A stretch of 64,000 nucleotides of DNA from Tetrapyrgos nigripes. Taxonomy: Eukaryota > Basidiomycota > Agaricomycetes > Agaricales > Campanellaceae. Positions 58,500-64,000 of the stretch are shown in pieces. The stretch lies in assembly GCA_013368315.1 (NCBI GenBank), contig JAACJM010000103.1, positions 1 to 64,000 of the forward strand, in the 5' to 3' direction. Within the stretch, counting starts at the first letter, position 1, and every line of letters starts with the position of its first letter. Made by a program: the position numbers and the translations under genes. The notes beneath the pieces were generated by a model. The model searched no databases and was not told the DNA's origin. It saw nothing but the letters and a program-made list of their open reading frames with translations.

Positions 58500-61400
58500 A
58501 TGGAGGACGAATCTCAGCAAATTGAACGCAATTTCGAGATCGAACTAGGCGGCCAGGAAGTTATTTCAATCGACCTCAACCATCTCGACCCCAACCCCGA
58601 GGAATTGATTGAAGTGTTAAGGGAAGGCCAATGTAGGGTTTGGGTATGGACGAAGCTTGCTGGGGAGTACTGGAGGAGAGGAAATCTCGACGCTGCTTCT
58701 AAAATTGCAAGCACTGCGATAGAATGTACGTGCTCGTTTGACCATTTTGTTTGCAAAAGCTCAATTATCGGCTCAAGGCTTCAAGATTAACGAGAACACT
58801 GCTTCACTTCCTCCTGTATACTCCATGCTGGCGAATATTCAAATTGCACATGCAAGGAAGGCGCCAAAGATCTTGTTGCAAAACGCCCGTCAGTCACATT
58901 TATTTCCTCAGTCTTCATTTTCTAACGACCCTGCAGGAGAGGATGTACTCCACGAAAAAACCAAGGATGAATACTACAAGGATGCCGCGCAGCAACTTAA
59001 TGCTGGCGAGAGGGCCGCGACAGATGTCGGGGAGCAAGTACACAGTGTCGAGTTGGCTTTCCTGACAAGAGGCGCGTCATCTTTGGTTAGACTTTTCAGA
59101 GTCGGACTGACAATGTCACCACAGGCATTCATCAGCTGGCAACACGAGAATTAGATGATGCAATGCAATCATTCCAAACAGTTCTCAGTGAAAAGCCAAC
59201 GAACGTCATCGCTTTGCTTGGAAAGGTCTTACCTTCTCTTTTCCTTTTTTTAATCAGACCTGTTGACTGAATCGTCATAGGCCAGGATTTTGTATGCGCG
59301 CCGACAGTACGCTCAGGCTCTTCAAACATTCCAACTTGTACTACGGTACAGCCCACATTGTCAACCAGATCCTCGAATAGGGATTGGCCTCTGTTTATGG
59401 GCTATGGATAGGAAGGACAAGGCTAAGATGGCTTGGCAGCGTAGTTTAGAGCTGGTAAGTCGTTCTCCTTCGTTGTCTCAGAGTCTTTCAACTCAGTACC
59501 CCTTCAGAACCCTTCGGACTGGTCTGCACAGCTGCTTCTTGGATTAGAAGCGACTAATGCTGGCAAAGACGAGCGGTTTTCTGAAGAACAACGAAGACAG
59601 TTCCTTCTCGCTGGCTCCAAATATCTGGAGCGAGCTTTCAATGCGAACCAGAAGAACGCTTCATCTGCCAACGCTCTCTGCGAGATTTTCATCCAGAAGG
59701 GTAACGGAAAAAGGGTGAGAAGTCATGTATTATTTGCCTGCGAGTTATATGCTGACTCTCTTCTGCAGGCACTCAAATTAGCTGAGCGAACGATCCAGTT
59801 CGCCGACACCCTGACTCTGCTTACTGAAGGATACGTCAGAGCCGGCCGTATCTGTCACTCGGAGGGTAACAATACCCTCGCCGTGCGACACTTCCAAAGT
59901 GCAGCTGAAGGTCAACCCAAACACATTCTTGCGGCTATTGGTCTTGCTCAGATGCGGATGGTCAATGGTGCGATCTCATTCTCCAACTTGGTGTCACTTT
60001 TTATGCGATTAACTCACTTTCGCTCTTCAGATGAAATGGCCGGTGCCATTCACACCCTAGACACTCTCCTACAACCCCCCAACCCCCAAAAATCCACGGA
60101 AGCGACAGTAATGCTCGCTTCTCTCCGTGCTTTCCCTCGACCTGGTGTTTCAAGTTCTGACATTGCCCGAGAACGTATACGTGCCCGTGAACTCTTTGAC
60201 CAAGTCATCAAAACTCTCGAAACAGACGAAGCCAAACTCAATGGCCACGGCCAACCTCACGGTCTAAGCAGAATCTCCCGCACAATCGGTGAAGACGTCG
60301 GCATGCACATTGAATTGGCACGTTTATGGCAACGTGACAATCTAGACAAGACAGCTAAAGCCTTGAGAGAGGCTTTGAGAATAAGTGAGGCGTTGGGGAA
60401 GGTTGATCCGAGGTTGTTGAATAACCTTGGGGCTTTGTTTCATCTTGAAGGGAAGTCTGCAGAGGCGAGGTCGTTGTATGAGAAGGCGCTGACGGCGTGT
60501 ATGTCTGGTGCGTCGAGCGCGTCGGATAGTGTGTCGACGTCGATTTTGTACAACCTTGCGAGGGTATATGAAGATCAGGGTGAAGAGACTGCGGCTCAGG
60601 ATGCGTATGACAAGTTGCTCTCGAGGCATCCTGAGTATATTGACGGTGCGTTTCTATGCTGGTCTGACAGTGTACAACAACTGATATTATTTGGTCTACA
60701 GCTAAAATCCGACAAGCCCAGCTTCTAGCCAACGTCAACCGCAACAACGACGCCCACGAAATGCTCAAACAAGCCCTCGCTTCCCAAAACAGCAACCTCA
60801 ACCTGCGCGCCTTTTACACCAACTTCCTCATCCAAACCAACCTCCCCAAACCCGCCAAAGATTTCGTCTTTGCCACCCTCAAAGACCACGACAAACACGA
60901 CGTCTACTCATTATGTGCTTCTGGTTGGCTCATGTACAACCAAGCTCGAGAAAATCGCGATACGTCTTCTAAAGGTCTAGAAGAACGACGCAAAAATTTC
61001 ACTCGATCGGCAGAGTTTTATGAAAAAGCTTTACAGCTCGACCCGCTTTGTGCGTTTGCTGCACAGGGATTGGCGATTATCACGGCTGAGGATGCACTTG
61101 GTGTGTTGAGTGGACAGCCGGTTGCACCTGGGACTGATGAGATTGCGAAGAGGATGAAGTATTTGAGGGAGGCGTTGGACATTTTTGTCAAGGTTAGGGA
61201 GTCGGTGAATGATGGGAGTGTGTATGTGAATATGGGGCATTGTTATTATGCGAGAGATGAGTTTGACAGGGCGATTGAGATGGTAAGTTTTGTTTTGCGA
61301 TTTGTGGATCGTTCTTCTTACCTTGGGTGTCATGCAGTATGAATCCGCGTCCAAAAATTTCTACGACTGGAAGAACGTACCCACTCTTCTTTGTCTCTGT

Positions 61401-62584
61401 CGGTCGTGGTACGCCAAAGCGATGAAGGACCAATCTTACATTGCGATACGGACTGCGCTGCGATATGTTCAAAAGGCTAGTTTTATTTGTATTCGTCTTT
61501 CCCTACCAAACTGAATCTTTTCCAGGCTCTTCACCTCCAACCCAACGACAAAGCTGTCCTATACAATATTGCCATGATCCAACAAAAATCCGCTGAAATG
61601 CTCTTTGCTCTTCCTGTCGACAAGAGAAACCTCAAGGATCTACAACACGTCATCGAGCAAGCTGGACATGCGCAAAAGTCAGTGAATTTTCTAATTCCAT
61701 GTTACTTCTCTCTGACACGCCAAACAGACTCTTTGCTTCGCTAGCGTCAGACCAGTCACCCATGCTTCCTTACTCTCGTGATATCGCCGATCAACGACGA
61801 AAGTATGGTGATAACATGTTGAGGAAGGGAGAGGAACATCTTACGAGGCAAAGAGATCATGAAGCAGAGCTGCAAGCACAGAGGAATGCTACGAAGCAGA
61901 AGCGTCAGGAAGATAAGGACAGGCAGGATGCTCTGAGAGTGAGTGTATACAACATTGTTCTTGTATTTCAGCATTCTGATGAACTTTTCCTTGTTTGTTT
62001 TTTTCTTTTCCCGCAGCGTCAACAAGAAGAGGAAAGACGCATAAGAGAAGAAAAGCTGACAGAGGAGAGGCGGCTTGCTAGAGAGCAAGCTATCGAGTGG
62101 ACACGTGAGGTCAGGATGGATAGTGATGATGAGAAGGAGAAGAAGCCCAAAAAGTCGAGGAAACCAAAGGGTGAAGTGGCAGCTGGTGGTAGTGGTGACG
62201 AAGGTACTGGTGAACAGCCAAAGAGGAAACGAAGAAAGATCAAAAAGGCTGCTGGTGCTAGTGAAGGTGAAGGTGATGGAGAGGAACAAGCCGTCTTCTC
62301 AGATGAGGAAGAGGTGGAAAAGCCCGCGAGGAAGGTGGGGTTGTTTCTTTGCAGGTTCGATGATATGATTTGATGCAGACACTGACAATAACCCCCATTA
62401 TAGCGTCCGAAGAAGCGGGCTGTTCAAGATGAAGACGATGAGGGTGCCGAGACTACCGGTACACAACGCAAGAAACAGTTGTACGTTGTCCTTCATATGT
62501 TCCGCGTCTGCCTGAACTGACTGGTTTGTCTACAGCAAGAGTAAGGAAATGCTCTCGGATACGGATGACGAGATGGATGGATAG
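58500..62584 (+). CDS. CTR9: CTR9, TPR subunit of the PAF1 transcription elongation complex
   Basis: Fifteen exons in phase give about 1,103 residues: 58500-58725, 58760-58888, 58937-59071, 59125-59225, 59281-59454, 59508-59714, 59769-59967, 60031-60645, 60702-61282, 61338-61475, 61526-61677, 61728-61938, 62017-62334, 62404-62480, 62536-62584. CTR9 scaffolds PAF1C on RNA polymerase II. The N terminus reads EIELGGQEVISIDLNHLD. Tetratricopeptide repeats fill the middle (KARILYARRQYAQALQTFQL, YVNMGHCYYARDEFDRAIEM, ALHLQPNDKAVLYNIAMIQ). The C terminus is a charged coil (RQQEEERRIREEKLTEERR) followed by Lys/Glu-rich acidic sequence, as in yeast and animals. Intron 1 is only 34 nt. The introns after 59071 and after 61475 start with GC instead of GT. 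Confidence 0.93.
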
Positions 62585-62993
62585 TCTTTTGGAGGTCTCA
62601 TTAGTCGTTCCCTTGTTTTTGTTGCTCTGGTTGATCTCTACTTTATGTACTAGTGTATTTGCTTTCGAGACGTGTATCAGTGCATTTAATATAATGGCTA
62701 ATTCAGCTTCTCTTCACAGTTCCCTGGTAGTACCAGGGAGGCTTGGTAGTATATCGTAGTTTAAATCACTCCTTCCAATTTTGCTTTCTATTTTATTTAC
62801 CTTGATCGTCCAAGAGAGGTCAGAGGACCCTTTTTCAAAGAGTCCTCCCTCTTACTGGTCGCAGGGCTACCCGTTTTGTACGCACACGCCTGTCGAAAGT
62901 AAGTACTGTAAGTCAGGGACAAGAAATAATCTTCTACATACATAATCTACACAAAATCTACAACGTACAGTTTTGTCTCAAATAAGTGTATAA
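62585..62993. other. Convergent intergenic region of CTR9 and the HAD phosphatase
   Basis: 409 bp with no gene. It holds both 3' ends. Confidence 0.5.
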
Positions 62994-63991
62994 TTAAGAT
63001 AGTTCGTCATACGGAGGGAGTCCCCATTCCTCCGGTCTAAAGTCCTCTAGAGACTCAAGAGTCTGGTCCGCTTTCTCTTTGCCCGTGTATTCGACGTCAA
63101 GCAGATTGGGATCAGGTACCCATATAACTGGAGTAAATGAGTACAGTGGCTTATAGGACGAGTGGCCGCTTACCGTTCATTCCTGCCCTCTTCCCCGCCT
63201 GCATACCGGGCAACGCATCCTCAAACACCAGTCCCTTCGCTCGTTCATCCAGCTGTTCCTTGGTCAAATATTCCGACCCTTCCTCATCGACACCAACCAA
63301 TTTGCCCACGTTTCTCCCCAGCAACTCTTTTGCCGCAACCAAAAAGACATCCGGGTTGGGTTTACCCCTCATTCCATACTGCGTGTCATCTCCACAAGCA
63401 ACCTTCTCCTCAAACGCCTCAAAAACCTCCCTCTTTTCCGGCTGAGCACCTTCTGCACGAGTTTTCAGTTCATAATTCCTTCGTCTAGATCCTGTAGCGA
63501 TAGCAATTGGTATGCTGTGTTTCTTGAGATGTAAAACGAGCTTTCGTGTCCCAGGAAGAAGAGGTACTGTCGGCCATGCTAGGTCTTGCAGTCTGTTGCG
63601 TTCCTTCAGGTATGTCTCGAGGTCAAGATCGATGTCCGGAAAGAACGACAAGAGATGTAGGGCTGCGGCGCGCTCGGCTGAGTGATTCGATACAGAAGAT
63701 GTTACCGTAGATCTAGGACGCTAACTGGTGTAAACGTACGTTTACCCATACATCCAGCCTTGATATCCCAAGTTTGTTCCTTCCCATAGGGTGCAAGAAT
63801 GCTATCTGATACCCATAAGCCCGAGGTACCCCTGCAGGCGTGCATGGGAGCTTACTAGTAACATCACTATAGATCCTCTCTGAATCAATCATCAGACCTG
63901 TATAAAATAGACCAGTGAGATAGCAGCACAGGAACAATCGAATGGGCTTACCGTCCATATCAAAGAGTACATATTGCACAGGACCTGGCAT
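62994..63991 (-). CDS. HAD-superfamily phosphatase (HDHD1/GPP-like)
   Basis: Five exons in phase (63991-63952, 63897-63856, 63805-63746, 63677-63174, 63127-62994) give 259 residues. All four HAD motifs are visible: YVLFDMDGLMIDSE with the nucleophile and general-acid Asp pair, IPIAIATGS (motif II), GKPNPDVFLVA with the Lys (motif III) and LVFEDALPGMQAG with the acidic pair (motif IV). A helical cap between motif I and II (YGKEQTWDIKAGCM onwards) places it in the beta-phosphoglucomutase/glycerol-3-phosphatase/pseudouridine-5'-phosphatase group. It should remove phosphate from a small metabolite in the cytosol; the exact substrate cannot be told from the sequence. It is complete, starting 10 bases inside the right edge of the window, and convergent with CTR9. 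Confidence 0.92.
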
Positions 63992-64000
63992 AAGTGGCGT

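Overview
The window looks like a piece of a filamentous basidiomycete (Agaricomycete-type) nuclear genome. Genes on both strands are split by many short GT-AG introns (mostly 50-75 nt). The proteins are fungal: Zn2Cys6 regulators, RAX2, AFI1, a GPI-anchored pepsin-like protease, REI1, CTR9, DIM1 and ORC3. A broken non-LTR retrotransposon sits in the left half. There is no sign of operons, a CRISPR array, rRNA or a recognisable tRNA. All exon borders are my own reading of splice signals, checked for reading-frame phase.

Left part (1-15 kb): a minus-strand gene for a low-complexity, very Ser/Asp/Glu/Lys-rich protein whose frame is repeatedly broken (1-4461, leaves the window); a 15-exon XlnR-like Zn2Cys6 transcription factor (+, 5110-10648); a type B carboxylesterase (-, 12706-10820); and a LINE remnant with an intact ORF1 and a collapsed ORF2 (+, about 12.7-14.5 kb).

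Middle (15-38 kb): ORC3 (-), then two tandem secreted low-complexity proteins that share one exon plan (+, 21644 and 23736), a securin-like gene with a frame-broken tail (-), an arylamine N-acetyltransferase (-), a divergent glyoxalase I / complex I NDUFS5 pair, and a second Zn2Cys6 factor (-). About 3.9 kb without recognisable genes follow (34.3-38.2 kb).

Right part (38-64 kb): AFI1 (Arf3 docking/polarity, -), a GPI-anchored aspartic protease (-), a REX1-like RNA exonuclease (-), a secreted FAD-linked oxidase (+), a RAX2 polarity protein carrying a C-terminal SH3 domain (+), REI1 (60S biogenesis, -), DIM1 (U5 snRNP, -), CTR9 (PAF1 complex, +) and a HAD-family phosphatase (-).

Most of the right half is housekeeping: RNA processing, ribosome export, transcription elongation. 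Two cell-polarity genes (AFI1, RAX2) lie about 9 kb apart. The accessory material is the LINE, the paired secreted repeat proteins, the secreted hydrolase/oxidase genes and the disordered-protein genes. A recurring oddity is the isolated single-base frame break inside otherwise well-conserved reading frames (RAX2, REI1, the Pro-rich secreted protein, the securin tail, the first gene). This looks more like residual assembly indels than widespread gene death.
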